Source of the DNA: Serripes groenlandicus
Lineage: Eukaryota > Mollusca > Bivalvia > Cardiida > Cardiidae
Assembly: GCA_031761405.1 (NCBI GenBank)
Contig: JASEVX010000008.1
Coordinates: forward strand, 45,560,507-45,624,506
Direction: 5' to 3'
Length of the DNA: 64,000 nucleotides
How positions within the stretch are numbered: position 1 is the stretch's first letter; the number at the start of each line of letters is the position of its first letter. The position numbers and the translations under genes are program-made. The notes beneath the pieces were generated by a model. The model did not search any database. It was not told the DNA's origin and saw only the letters and a list, made by a program, of their open reading frames with translations. Shown piece by piece: positions 56,101-63,682 of the stretch.

Positions 56101-57514
56101 CAAGTGGGACATGGAGTCGAGACCAATCATCAGTACATTCATGTAGGGCTGGTTCTTTCTGTGACGAAGACGTTGCGAGATTCTATCAAAGACACTTGGT
56201 TTTGGATATATTTGTGCCAACAATTGTTCAAAATCGGGCGGTTCTTCCGATGGGTATCCTTCAAAAGGATCATAGTATGGAGGATCGTTTTCTTCGTTGC
56301 TATCTGGGTCTTCTTTCATTTCACCACCATCAGTATATCCATCTTCTTGTCCTCCCTCTTCTAACAGTTTACGAGTTATTGAATTTGTATACGATCCTTT
56401 TTTTGTCATGTCCTTAGGCACTTTGTTTCCCTTGCTTAAGCCTGGGTCCAGATTTCTTTTTTCTTTAGGAATTTTGCTAAACTTATTTAAATGTGTTGCA
56501 TTTGTTGCACTCTTTAACATACTTGGTCCTCTGTGTAAGTCTTCAGAACCATTTTTATTTTCTTGAGTCCTATTCCTCAACTTATTAGGATATATTGCTT
56601 TTGTTGCATTTTCTAACACTTTCTTCCCCAAGGGCAAGTTTGGGGCACTGTTATTATTATTACTTTTTTTAATAAGATGTCCAGCAACATCTTTGTTAGC
56701 ACCAACTGTTTTTGATAACGACATACTATTTGTATAGGATGTGATATTTTTGTTTCTTGTGAAGTTTGTTCCTCTGTTCATCTCAAGGTGTTCTAATTGT
56801 ATGGCTTTGTCTAGACTAGTTGAAGACTCTTTTTTACTATCCTTCAGGTAACATTTAACATGGATAAAGTCTTGTTTAAAGATCAGATCGAACGGTGCCT
56901 CATCTTTAACGTAGGGCTCTGTGTACATCTGAAAATCATCGCTCAACCTGTTTATTCCATAATACAAGCATTTTTCAAGCTTACGGCCTCGTAGGACCGT
57001 CTTGTTCAGTCTAAATACAGGGTAATCCTTATAAAACAGTTTCGTCCCTGTGCAATTCAGAGCTTTCATGGAAAAGAATGCATATTTAACACTGTCATGA
57101 CTAAGGTCAAAACTTGGTTTCTTGCAGACCTGTTCTTTGTTATAAAGTAAAACATGATTTTTACTATTATTTCGTTCAAATGCAGAACTGCGCTGTATGT
57201 GTTTAAGTTTCAACAATTCAACAATATCAACAGAAGGCGTCCTTTTAGTGGATGGCTTACATGCGGCACATGTAACATCATAGCACGGCAAAAAGCAGTC
57301 GACAAAGTTCCATTTTTCACCCAAAGTCCTTGTGAAGTAAAGATTCAGCCATATTACAATTAGCACAAAAATCAGCAGCAAAGTGAAGACAATGTCTCTA
57401 TTTCGTTTGCGACATAGCCATTTCACGATGAGTGGTTTATCCCACAGTAAATGATTCATTTTGTATGGCATCCTTTTCAAACTTTCCCACTGTACAATTC
57501 TCAATATTTTCTCC
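40957..57514 (-). CDS. DUF229-family type II membrane protein (whole gene, four coding exons)
   Basis: Coding exons at 57471-55977, 46268-45325, 43371-43234 and 41100-40957 (minus strand) join to 906 residues with GT-AG introns. The family belongs to the alkaline phosphatase/sulfatase superfamily; its biochemical role in animals is not settled. Residues 26-46 form a single membrane anchor (FTLLLIFVLIVIWLNLYF). A Cys-containing and then Lys/Asn/Ser-rich stem follows, with three degenerate repeats and an acidic stretch. The phosphatase-like domain starts near residue 444 (NVLMIGLDSMSH) and includes GDATTAAMIPMLTG, AEDEP (538-542) and GDHGARYSR (655-663). A Cys-rich end (DLRKYCYCTNSS) closes the protein. 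The catalytic part probably faces the Golgi lumen or cell surface. Confidence 0.87.
41120..41410. mobile_element. TTAA-type hairpin MITEs, one inside another
   Basis: Left ends AATTAAACCATTTCCCATAT (41118) and ATAACCCTTTCTCACATATG (about 41199) suggest two overlapping copies. Ends near GATAGGGTTAATTAA (41400), with a (GAGT)n microsatellite at 41371-41396. Confidence 0.6.
41455..42210 (+). mobile_element. Helentron-like element, A-type 5' end with E-type core and 3' end
   Basis: 5' ACAAGAGGGCTATGATGGCC and subterminal CGCTTACCTGAG are family A. The core has repeated E units (CAATCAACATGGCTTGAAGG, CCTACAAAATTATTTGAAAA). The 3' end TTTTCAGCCAGTGTAGCTAA is family E. The subterminal repeats therefore do not match each other. 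Confidence 0.7.
42345..42570. mobile_element. TTAA-type hairpin MITE
   Basis: TAATCCTTTCCCAAATACC left and GTGGGAAAGAATTAA right; central arms GAGAAATTGTTCATCATGAG and complement. Confidence 0.65.
42900..43200. mobile_element. Two adjacent TTAA-type hairpin MITEs
   Basis: A first copy ends GTGGGCAAGGGTTAACC at about 43038; a second runs TTAACCCTTTCCCTCATATAG to TATGAGGGAAAGGGTTAA (43199). They share the junction. The second ends 34 bases before the donor side of the third DUF229 exon. Confidence 0.75.
43234..43371 (-). CDS. DUF229 gene, third coding exon
   Basis: 46 codons in phase 0, acceptor TACTAG|GTCC and donor ATACAG|GTTAGT. It encodes a beta-rich segment (DHAHFQVTMETGPNKGLYEA) typical of the family's C-terminal domain. 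Confidence 0.87.
43486..43678. mobile_element. hAT-like foldback MITE with 8-bp target duplication
   Basis: Flanked by TTGAGTAT (43478-43485) and TTGAGTAC (43679-43686). Ends ..GTTCTAGATAACGGGC and TTTATCTACTCCTCTG. Supports hAT-type integration for the whole family. Confidence 0.8.
43969..44466 (+). mobile_element. Helentron-like element, A ends with E core
   Basis: 5' ACACGAGGGCTATGATGAAC and GCTCACCTGAA; core CAATCAACATGGCTTGAAGG and TCTACAAAATAATTTGAAAA; 3' TTGAGCACTTAGTGCTCAGG then TGAGCTAAA. The hairpin GAGCACTTAGTGCTC lies about 10 bases before CTAA. Confidence 0.75.
44625..44700. repeat. TTAA-type MITE fragment
   Basis: ACCCTTTCCCACATAAAGAC end and a CAATTTCTCCCTTTGTAACA arm only. 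Confidence 0.5.
44740..45205. repeat. Degenerate GATCTCTCAA-word array with inverted right end
   Basis: Words such as GATCTCTCAA, CTCTCAATGA and GCCATGGTCTCTC recur every ~10-30 bases from 44770 to 45045. After a TA microsatellite the complement (TTGAGAGATTGTCGAGAGATC) appears at about 45155. It resembles the opposed-half organisation at 6744-7150. Located in the DUF229 intron between coding exons 2 and 3. Confidence 0.55.
45240..45312. repeat. TTAA-type MITE end
   Basis: Contains CCCAAGATGTTTTCAATAAC and GTCGCATGCGGGAAAGGGTT, the right half of the hairpin family. It ends ~13 bases before the donor of DUF229 coding exon 2. Confidence 0.55.
45325..46268 (-). CDS. DUF229 gene, second coding exon
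   Basis: Acceptor AAAATAG|GAAAG, donor GAAAAG|GTAAGA. It encodes residues 499-813, including KKFQDLGYATMFAEDEPTIG, LLFGSELTHWDNN and LLIVMGDHGARYSRVR, the metal-binding GDHG region of the superfamily. Confidence 0.9.
46725..47145. mobile_element. Large foldback MITE inside the 4.4-kb transposon
   Basis: The left arm (ATGCTCCAAAAGAGTTTTCT, GAAAGCATTT, CCACTTATCAGTAATG) is mirrored on the right (TTACTGATAAGTGG, ATGCTTCCAAG, CAAGAAAATGACTATGGAGC), arms over 120 bp. A second diverged member lies at 47180-47450 (same ATTGCTCCATAAA and CTATGGAGCAAAC ends). Confidence 0.7.
47945..48483. mobile_element. Palindrome-rich element with CAACACGG words
   Basis: The left end CTACAGTCACAC pairs with GTGTGTGACTCTACAG at 48469-48483. 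Inside are a perfect 10-bp hairpin (CCTGGATCAA / TTGATCCAGG at 47992-48019) and many CAACACGG or GGACCCAACAC words, making a GC-rich island in AT-rich DNA. Third example here of a short-word array. Confidence 0.5.
48719..48855 (-). mobile_element. SINE family B, 3' part only
   Basis: Shares TTATATCACATCGTTTCCTG and ACTACTGGTCAATTTATCCT with other B copies; head absent. Confidence 0.55.
48935..50328 (-). pseudogene. Degenerate coding region within the 4.4-kb transposon
   Basis: On the minus strand an ATG at 50328 opens a short frame (MDTMSPGGDINQREQC...). Further short open pieces follow in shifting frames, e.g. one of about 60 residues (49200-49020) rich in Glu and Val (TLMAQVEEIVPTIVESE). 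Acidic, Ser/Glu-rich composition with frequent stops suggests a dead element-encoded protein, perhaps the transposase or an accessory gene; no domain is recognised. It is interrupted by a SINE at 49547-49846. Confidence 0.35.
49547..49846 (+). mobile_element. tRNA-derived SINE, family A, complete
   Basis: The head at 49547-49612 folds like a tRNA (GCCGAG...CTCGGC arms) with B box GAGTTCAAATCCC; the A box (CGGTAGCGACGCGGG) lacks a few bases. Body, then 3' domain CCGCCGTGATATAACTGAG, AAAACGACGTTAAATCCC and a CAATCAATCAATCAA tail. It is the best SINE copy for defining the family's 3' end. Confidence 0.85.
50750..50825. repeat. TTAA-type MITE right half
   Basis: ACGAAATGTTTTCAAAGTTG and TGTATGTGGGCAATGGTTAA, adjoining the right end of the 4.4-kb transposon. 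The other half may have been displaced by that insertion or lost. Confidence 0.5.
50853..51085. mobile_element. TTAA-type hairpin MITE
   Basis: TTAACACTTTCCCTCGTATA left; TATGAGGGAAAGGGTTAA right; central stem AGAAATTGCACAAAACGTGC/AATTTCT. Confidence 0.8.
51086..51715. other. DUF229 intron sequence, no gene
   Basis: Contains a decayed TTAA-type MITE around 51170-51410 (AACATTGTAGTAAAAAAGC, CAACAATTGTTTTAGACTCG), otherwise unrecognised. Confidence 0.4.
51716..51948. mobile_element. TTAA-type hairpin MITE
   Basis: TTACCCTTTCCCACATGCAG left; ATTGTGGGAAAGGGTTTAAC right; stem GAAGAAATTGCTCAAGTCGA and complement. Confidence 0.75.
52002..52221. mobile_element. TTAA-type hairpin MITE, well preserved
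   Basis: Exact TTAA on both sides (52002-52005 and 52218-52221) and 14-bp perfect ends CCCTTTCCCTCATA. The TTAA target and CCCTTT ends resemble piggyBac-type termini. Confidence 0.85.
52330..53480 (+). mobile_element. Helentron-like element, family E, split by a MITE
   Basis: Core units (CAATCAACATGGCTTGAA, ACATTTCTACAAAAGTATTT) at 52330-52691 and the 3' module (ATGAAGTTTCGTTCTAATTC, GGCTTTCAGCCAGTGAAG) at 53250-53480 are separated by a 550-bp TTAA-flanked insertion. Confidence 0.65.
52692..53249. mobile_element. 550-bp MITE, TTAA target and AGGGACTGAA ends (Kolobok-like)
   Basis: TTAA at 52692-52695 and 53246-53249 flank ends AGGGACTGAACACCATA and TATGGGATTCAGTCCCT. A TTAA duplication with AGGG termini is characteristic of Kolobok-type elements; piggyBac is an alternative. 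No coding capacity. Confidence 0.75.
53518..53735. mobile_element. TTAA-type hairpin MITE
   Basis: TTAACCCCTTTCCCACATAT left; stem AGAAATTGCACAGAACGTGC; right end truncated after GAATTGTCGTATGA. Confidence 0.7.
53869..54098. mobile_element. TTAA-type hairpin MITE
   Basis: TTAACCCTTTTCCTCATATG to TATGAGGGAAAGGGTTAA. Its right half is the same variant (GAGTTGTCCTAAAGCG) as the copy ending at 54524. Confidence 0.8.
54099..54951. repeat. 426-bp tandem duplication (spacer plus MITE, twice)
   Basis: Each unit is a 193-bp unique spacer (54099-54291; 54525-54717) followed by a TTAA-type MITE (54292-54524; 54718-54951). The spacers look identical and the MITEs nearly so. On the minus strand each spacer carries a consensus 5' splice site, CAG|GTAAGT (54113-54121 and its copy 426 bases on), of unknown use, within the DUF229 first coding intron. 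Confidence 0.88.
54965..55060 (-). mobile_element. SINE family A 3' fragment
   Basis: Complement of the 3' domain (TTAGTTATATCAGGGCAGCC) and of GGTGTGAGAAACCCAG, as in the 49547 copy. Confidence 0.5.
55312..55764. mobile_element. Two TTAA-type hairpin MITEs
   Basis: The first is a partial copy (about 55312-55520, stem AGGTGAAATTGCTCATGATG). The second is complete, TTAAACCCTTTCCCTCGTAT (55530) to ATGAGGGAAAGGGTTAA (55764). Confidence 0.75.
55771..55969. mobile_element. hAT-like MITE abutting the DUF229 first-exon donor
   Basis: CAGAGGTCCAGATAAGGAGG left, CCCTTATCTATAGAGCTCAG right, central CTCAAAAGAACAGTCTCATT and complement. The right end is six bases from the GT donor (55976-55975). No target duplication is evident. 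Confidence 0.7.
55977..57514 (-). CDS. DUF229 gene, first coding exon
   Basis: Acceptor TTTTTTTTGCAG|GGAG at 57515-57516 implies an upstream non-coding exon. The frame stays open into the pyrimidine tract, but the first plausible start in the exon is ATG 57471 (G at +... weak, second Met four codons later). It ends CTTACAG|GTATGC in phase 1. It encodes the anchor, stem and first part of the phosphatase-like domain (residues 1-498). A hAT-like MITE begins six bases into the intron. Confidence 0.85.
56355..56645 (-). other. Three degenerate ~32-residue repeats in DUF229 stem
   Basis: Within the first coding exon, segments starting GKKVLENATKAIYPNKL, GPSMLKSATNATHLNKF and GNKVPKDMTKKGSYTNS align by spacing and by the Asn-x-Thr sequons. 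They look like an expanded glycosylated stem. Confidence 0.55.
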
Positions 57515-57554
57515 CTGCAAAAAAAAGCAATAAAAAACATTTTGTTCGTAATTG

Positions 57555-57692
57555 AAAGATTGATTGTTTGGTGTTTTTAAGCTACTTTCAACAATATTAC
57601 GGGATTTATTGGAAAGTTACCAATACTACTGGTCCATTTATCTTGATACCAGCCAGTCAGTCATAATGCAAACCAAACAACCCTAAGCTCCA
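57555..57692 (-). mobile_element. SINE family B, headless
   Basis: Tail complement ATTGATTG, TTACGGGATTTATTGGAAAG (cf. TATATCACGGCGTTTCC) and ACTACTGGTCCATTTATCTT. A family D element follows directly. It lies 40 bases upstream of the DUF229 first coding exon. Confidence 0.6.
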
Positions 57693-58390
57693 ACAAGAGC
57701 TGTCGGAGGACAGCATGCTCGACTATTCCACCGCTTATTTGATTACTGAGATAATGGACTCTAATGTAGTTGCATGCTAAACATTAACCCAAATGTCTTA
57801 AAGGGTGATAATTTGCATTATATGCAGGATAGAGTTATTTAACTTGATTATTTTCATAGGTGTGATAGTTAGGAAGGGTTGTATAACGTTTCAATGGAAT
57901 GCATCATGTAGTTACTAAGATATGGACTCTTAATGTAGTTGCACGCAAACCTTTAACCATAGGGCAACAATTTGCACCTTTTGCAACTAGTTCAAAGTTA
58001 TTGCAAAAAATAGTGGTTTTTTCGTTAAAGGTCAGTGACCTTGACCTTTGACATTATGATCCCATGACCTGTTTGAGTCAAGTGCTGATCATGACCATTA
58101 CCCAAACTAAGTTTCAGGTTCATAGGCCTAGGCAATCAGTAGTTTTAAAGCAAGGAATGTTTCTGTATTGAAGGTCACAGTGAACTTGACCTTTAACCTA
58201 TTGACTCCAAACTCTCAAGGCATCACCAACTAGCTATGATGTATGTCCATACCAAGTTTGAAGATCATTGGCCTAGGCGTATGTAAGATATAAGGGTAAA
58301 TGCTAGCTGCACAAAAACTTTAACCAACGGTGACGCCGACATGACTAACAATTATAGCTCCCCTTATTCTTCAAATAGTCGAGCTAAAAA
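57693..58390 (+). mobile_element. Helentron-like element, family D, complete
   Basis: Starts ACAAGAGCTGTCGGAGGACA with palindrome GCTGTC...GACAGC, then subterminal GCTCGACTATTC. The core has repeated GTGACCTTGACCTTTGAC units. It ends TTATTCTTCAAATAGTCGAG then CTAAAAA, whose AATAGTCGAGC matches the 5' subterminal repeat. Confidence 0.75.
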
Positions 58391-58844
58391 GGACGGCCAT
58401 GAAGATCATAGGCCTAGGCGTATGTAAGTTATAAGGGTAAATGCTAGCTTTCACAAAAACTTTAACCATTAACTGTTTCTTTACAGAAAGGTCACATTGA
58501 CCTTAACCTTTGACCTAGTAACTCCAAACTCTCTAGGCAAAACCAACTTGAAGATCACAGGCATAAGTGTATGTTAGTTATAAGGGTAAATGCTTGCTTG
58601 CACAAAAACTTTAACCATGAACTGTTTCCATATATAGAAGGTCACAGTGACCTTGACCTTTGACCTAAGTTAATAGGCATCACCAACTTGCTATGAAGCA
58701 TGTCCATACCAAGTTTGAAGATTATTGACCTAGGTGTATGTAAGTTATAAGGGTAAATGCTAGCTTGCACAAAAACTGTAACCAACGGCGACGTCGAAGT
58801 GACTACAATAGCTCCCCTTATTCTTCGAATAGTCGAGCTAAAAA
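58391..58844 (+). mobile_element. Helentron-like element, family D, second tandem copy (5' truncated)
   Basis: Same core units and the same 3' end, here with an intact stem TTATTCTTCGAATAG followed by TCGAGCTAAAAA. Only GGACGGCCATGAAG remains of a 5' start. Family C starts three bases after its end. Confidence 0.7.
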
Positions 58845-58846
58845 GG

Positions 58847-60113
58847 ACAAGAGCGCCAAATGTCACAAAATACGCCCGTCCTGTTTTTTTGAGACCAAGT
58901 ATAGTGATAATTGTTATTGAGTTGACAAGACCAATTTTAGGTTCTATAATTAAATAATAAAGACTTTATTTATAGAGGCTGCACAGTTGGGCATGCCCAG
59001 TCTTCCCTGTGGGCCTCTGTTAAAACATTTACAAATTTTTACATATAATATTATAAGGTATCATGCACATATTCATGTAGACAACTGTTGCATTCAGGAA
59101 ACCAGCACTGTTATGGGAGAGAGTTTAATTGAGTAAAAGATGTCCACCACTATGCCACCAGGAAAGATATGTGGATTTAAATTTCTTTAAATTTTCACAG
59201 TTTCTGACATGTAGTGGAATCTGGTTCCATATTTTTGGTCCTGAGTAGGTCAAAGATTTTCTAAAAAATTCTATCCTAGGTTTAGGAATGCTAAGTGTAT
59301 GCTGGGCGGCAGATCTTAAATTTGTATTGGTTGATGATGTAAATAGATTAGTCATGTATTCTGGGAATTCTTTTTTAAGGGATTTGTACACAAGTATAGC
59401 CTTTTTGTATGTAATTCTATCGTGAAATTTCATCCATTTAAGTTCCTGAAAGAGTTCCTCACTTGGTGTGTCATATGTCTTGTCTAGGATAGTTCGTGCA
59501 GCTCTTTTTTGGAATTTATATATATTGCTTAAAAATTTGTCACTACAGTTACCCCAAATTGTACAACAATAATCAATATGAGGCAAAATGTAGGCATTGT
59601 AAAAGAGTTTAGAGCGATAACTCTAGATTGACTAAAGCGATATGGCTAGTTATTGAACTTGTCTGAGATATTATGTAAATACACATTCTGACTAAAATTG
59701 GTGATGATTGGACAAAGGCTTCTAAAGTTATTGAGCTGACTAGACCAATTTTAGGTAATTTTTATAATTAAAGGACAATAACTCTTGATTGACTGAAGCG
59801 ATATGGCTAGTTATCAAACTTGTCCGAGATATTATGCCAATACACATTCTGACTAAATTTGGTGATGATTGGACAAAGGCTTCTTAAGTTATTGAGCTGA
59901 CAAAACCAATTTTAGGTAATTTCTATAATTAAAGGGCAATAACTCTTGATTGACTGAAGCGATATTGGCTAGTTATTAAACTTGTCCGAGATATTATGCC
60001 AATACACATTCTGACTATATTTGGTGATAATTGGACAAAGGCTTCTAAAGTTATTGAGCTGACAACATACTGGACGCCGCCCGCCTGTACGCCGCAGGTA
60101 AAACTATAAAAGT
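58847..60113 (+). mobile_element. Helentron-like element, family C, second copy, LINE-interrupted
   Basis: ACAAGAGCGCCAAATGTCAC start, subterminal AATACGCCCGT, about three 161-bp units (59611-60065), then CTGGACGCCGCCCGCCTGTA and loss of the terminal hairpin. The first unit is interrupted by an L2-like LINE at 58954-59610. Opposite orientation to the copy at 18346-19949. Confidence 0.75.
58954..59610 (-). mobile_element. L2-like LINE, 5'-truncated copy
   Basis: Open frame 59586-59125 (153 residues; HIDYCCTIWGNCSDKFLS, RAARTILDKTYDTPSEELFQ, SGPKIWNQIPLHVR) and 3' AATAAAGTCT end. Almost identical to the element at 29380-31155 but keeps the 17 residues deleted there. No intact RT motifs. Confidence 0.85.
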
Positions 60114-60535
60114 GAACAGAGATGAAACACTGGTAAAAAGGAGAGATTGATAATTATGAATATATATATGAGCAATTTCCACCTTTATAAATTCACAATG
60201 TCTGATGCAGATGTATCAAAATGAGTCTGGAAGTGAGAAAGGGTTGAATCACTCAATTGATGCTATCTTATCATAAAACATAACAAAAATAAAAGAAATC
60301 CTATCACTCAATTGATGCTATCTTATCATAAAACATTACACAAATAAAAGAAATCATATCACTTAATTTATGCCATCTGATCATAAAACATAACACAATT
60401 AATGTGCCTCAGTCATTTATATGTCTATCTAGTGATTTAATTTAAACTTATTTATTTTACATCGATCGTGAAACAAGCTTTAAGCTTATATTAATCACAC
60501 TTGATGTCTACTTCCTGGTGACATAACCATAACCA
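60114..60535. other. Short direct repeats upstream of DUF229 gene
   Basis: A ~60-bp unit (CAATTGATGCTATCTTATCA, AAAGAAATC) is repeated three times at 60253-60400. A MITE-like fragment is at 60130-60245. No gene. Confidence 0.5.
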
Positions 60536-60539
60536 GTAC

Positions 60540-60665
60540 TCGGCGACTACTTGCGCTGTTTGTGTGGATAAATCCTTTAGGCAGATCCCATCTGCTCGTC
60601 ATCACAGGATTCTAACCCGGGACCTTTGGTACGAGAGGCCAACGCTCTGCCTGTGACTCTAGTTA
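60540..60665 (-). mobile_element. tRNA-like SINE head, third type
   Basis: Minus strand GGCAGAGCGTTGGCCTC and GGTCCCGGGTTAGAATCCTG resemble D-arm and B-box regions of a tRNA. Different from heads A and B. Confidence 0.5.
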
Positions 60666-60788
60666 TTGACTCTCCAGGTAACATTGGCACATAACCTGAG
60701 AAGGGCTAAACTTCTAAAAGTCATTCATAGAAATACTTTGCATTTATGCTCATTTTCCGTTTTGTTGTTATCTTCACTTGCCAAATAA

Positions 60789-60989
60789 ATAACCCTTTCC
60801 CTCAAATAGACGCTTTCTGACGCCTCTGCAGCAGACGGCTTTTTGAAAACATAGTAACAAAAAGTGGAAAACATTGTGGCAAAAGGAGAAATTGCTCGTT
60901 TTGAGCAATTTCTTCTTTTGTCACTATGTTTTCAAAAAGCCATCTGCTGCAGAGGCATCAGAAAGCCTCTATATGAGGGAAAGGGTTAA
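60789..60989. mobile_element. TTAA-type hairpin MITE
   Basis: ATAACCCTTTCCCTCAAATA to TATGAGGGAAAGGGTTAA. Internally shortened relative to the copies near 54000. Confidence 0.75.
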
Positions 60990-61098
60990 CATCCAGGTAT
61001 CATTATTTATGAAAAAGTTCCCAATTTTGCCAAAAAAGACGCAAACAATTCCATGGGTATACGTCATATTCCCAAAATAACCAAAATATAAACCCCGA

Positions 61099-61269
61099 TT
61101 TCACATGTTCTAAAATCCTTATTTGAACCTCTTACTCTATGTTGTAGGTACTCAAAAGAGTGGTCTCATTTAGACGATTATTTTGGGCACCTACAATATA
61201 TGGTTTTGCTGGTAAATAAGAGATATTGCGGGGGAAAGACCAGTTTACTCCTCCGTATCTAGACCTCTG
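61099..61269. mobile_element. hAT-like MITE, left end lost
   Basis: CATGTTCTAAAATCCTTATT to CTCCGTATCTAGACCTCTG with central TACTCAAAAGAGTGGTCTC. Confidence 0.65.
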
Positions 61270-61348
61270 GATGATATAAAAAAGGATTCAAGGGACAGTC
61301 TAAATCATTCAGCCATAACAGTTCTATTATTTGTCAAAACTTCACATT

Positions 61349-61596
61349 TATCCCTTTTCCGCATGCATTAAATATTATAAACCTGCAAACGACTTTGAAA
61401 ACAATCATGCAAAAACAAAAGTCATGGAAAATCTCTTTATTTAAATGAATGTATAATTACTGTAAAAAATTGAAAACATAGTGTCAATAGGTGAAATTGC
61501 TCGTTTTTAGCAATTTCTCCTTTTGTCACAATGTTTTCAAAAGTCGTCTGCTGCAGCATGCGTCAGAATGCGTCTACAAGTGGGAAAATGGTTTAA
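61349..61596. mobile_element. TTAA-type hairpin MITE
   Basis: TTATCCCTTTTCCGCATGC left, AAGTGGGAAAATGGTTTAA right, stem AGGTGAAATTGCTCGTTTTT and complement. Confidence 0.65.
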
Positions 61597-62247
61597 AGAT
61601 GAAATTCTCTATATCATATAATACATGACATATACGTGTAGACGGAGAGTGAAGAATCTAATGAGACTGTAAGTATGCCCAGGTTTGCCCGAGTCCCTCA
61701 CTGTACACAGACAGATCTATGCATTAAGACCCCAAATCGCCAGACACCACTCAAATCTAAATTTTCCTCAAATACTCACAGATCGTGGAACAGATATTAA
61801 ATTACCTTGATTATTTGTCAAGCACACCCGAGGGACCGGTACACGACAGCAGTTATTCAGGTAATATTCTTCATCTACCTGCCGCAGGTAGGTATTATAG
61901 AATATCTCGCTTTGAAGTATCCGCAGTGGATCGAAACCAGCGTATTTTGGTTTTGGATGTTGTTGTTGTACATGTATATCTCAGATTTGCAATCGGTTAA
62001 ACTCGGCTACACTCGTAGCCTTTTCGGAAACAATCGTACCATTTTCAGCCTTACTCGTTATTTCCGGTAATGCCGAAGGATATGACAAAGAGTTCGTCTT
62101 GCGTTTTAGCTCACCCGAGCACGAATTTGAGAAAAATCTTGTGTACACTCTAGAGACCGCATTGTTTGTATCAGCAGCTCGAAACTTTGCAAAATGTTTG
62201 TCTTGATGCTATCTAGAGCAGGTTGGAATATGGGTCATGTAGGTTTA
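61597..62247. other. CpG-containing stretch upstream of DUF229 gene
   Basis: 61840-62130 is relatively CpG-rich (e.g. ACTCGGCTACACTCGTAGCC) and holds overlapping short open frames on both strands, none recognisable. Because the first coding exon of the DUF229 gene has an upstream acceptor, a promoter or 5' non-coding exon could lie here, but nothing proves it. Confidence 0.25.
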
Positions 62248-63682
62248 ACAAGAGGCCCAAGAGTGCCAGTATCGCTCCACTGCATTAGGCACAAATAAAA
62301 CAACTTTAGCCATATAAGGCAAAACAGCCCCGCCCCTGGCGTTGTTAGACCAATCAACATTGCTTGAAGTTGAAGCGATATAATAGTCTTAGAGGGTCAC
62401 CCAAGGAACATTTCCTTAAAATTTAGTTGAAAATCTGCAAGAAACTTATGGAGAAGATTTTTAAAGTTTTCACTTTAGCCATATAAACCAATCAACATGG
62501 CCTGAAGGAATCTGATAGAGGGTCATCCAAGGAACATTTCTACAAAATAAATTGGAAATCAGCATTATACTTTTGGAGATTTTTAGCTCTACTGGCCAAA
62601 GGCCAGAAGGGCTTATGTCGTGGCGATTCGTCCGTCGTCCGTCCGTGCGTGCGTTCGTCCGTAAATAATTTCTTGTTAACACGATACAGTCTTTTGATTG
62701 TATCTCAACCAAACTTATACAGTAGTTAGATATCCATGAGAGCTTGGTTCCTTTAGAAAACCAGCCAGATCCACCCATGCATGACTGGATTATGGCCCTT
62801 GAAATGGTCAAAATTGCTATAAAAGAGCTTGTTAACACGATAGTCTTTATTTTTTATTGTATCTCAACCAAACTTATACAGTAGTTAGATATCCATAAGA
62901 GCTTGATTCCTTTCGAAAACAAGCCAGATCCGCCCCATGCATGACTGAATTATGGCCCTTGAAATTGTCAAAATTGCTATGATAGGGCTTGTTAACATGA
63001 TACAGTCCTTACTTTTGATTGTATCTCAATCAAACTTATACAGTAGTTAGATATCCATGACAGTTTGATTCATTTCTAAAAAACGGCCAGATCTACCAAT
63101 GCATGACTGGATTATGGCCCTTGAAATTATCAAAATTTCTATAATACAGCTTAATTGTGAACACAATAGAGCTTCCATTTACTATCTGATCTTCACCAAA
63201 CTTAGATGGTATTTGAATATTGATGACATATTGGTTCCTTTTGAAACAAGCCAGATCAATGCCAGTAGAGCATAGGCCCTCATGGGCCTCTTGTTTTTTA
63301 AGGTTTTCACCACAACCATATAAGGCAAAACAGCCCTGTCCCCTGGCGGCCATGTTTTATGACCAATCAACATGGATTGAAGGAATCTGATAAGAGGGTC
63401 ACCCAAGTATCATTTCTACAAAATTATTTGAAAATCGGCCACCAGTTTTGGAGGAGAAATCTTTTTAATATTTTTTTTTTGTTGCCATGGATATCAGAAT
63501 TCTACATGGACTCTAGGAAATTTAAGGAATTTAGGAAAAGACTAAATATTTAGAGGATGCTATCTGTAAAGCTTCATGCCAATTCACCCTGTGGTTACAG
63601 AGGAAAAGATGTTGATGCACGCACAACTGACAATATCGCCATGACATAAGATCGACCTGCTTTCAGCCAGTGGAGCTAAAAA
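62248..63682 (+). mobile_element. Helentron-like element, family E, interrupted by family B
   Basis: Starts ACAAGAGGCCCAAGAGTGCC and GCTCCACTGCA; core CAATCAACATGGCCTGAAGG; 3' end CTTTCAGCCAGTGGAGCTAA, whose CAGTGGAGC matches the 5' subterminal GCTCCACTG. A minus-strand family B copy occupies 62581-63294. Confidence 0.75.
62581..63294 (-). mobile_element. Helentron-like element, family B, nested in family E
   Basis: On the minus strand: ACAAGAGGCCCATGAGGGCC start at 63294, TATGCTCTACTGG, four ~165-bp units, then CTGGCCTTTGGCCAGTAGAG and CTAAAA at 62581. Inserted into a T-run of the E core (GGAGATTTTT / TTTTTAAGG). Confidence 0.8.

Noticed and set aside
57472..57540. Met at 57540 as start of the DUF229 protein
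   Set aside because: It lies in a pyrimidine tract directly before a strong TTTGCAG acceptor, so the region is most likely intron end; Met 57471 is preferred.
61785..62070. Membrane-protein exon on the plus strand
   Set aside because: Hydrophobic open frames overlap in several frames and lack credible splice partners; a 5' region of the DUF229 gene is equally possible.
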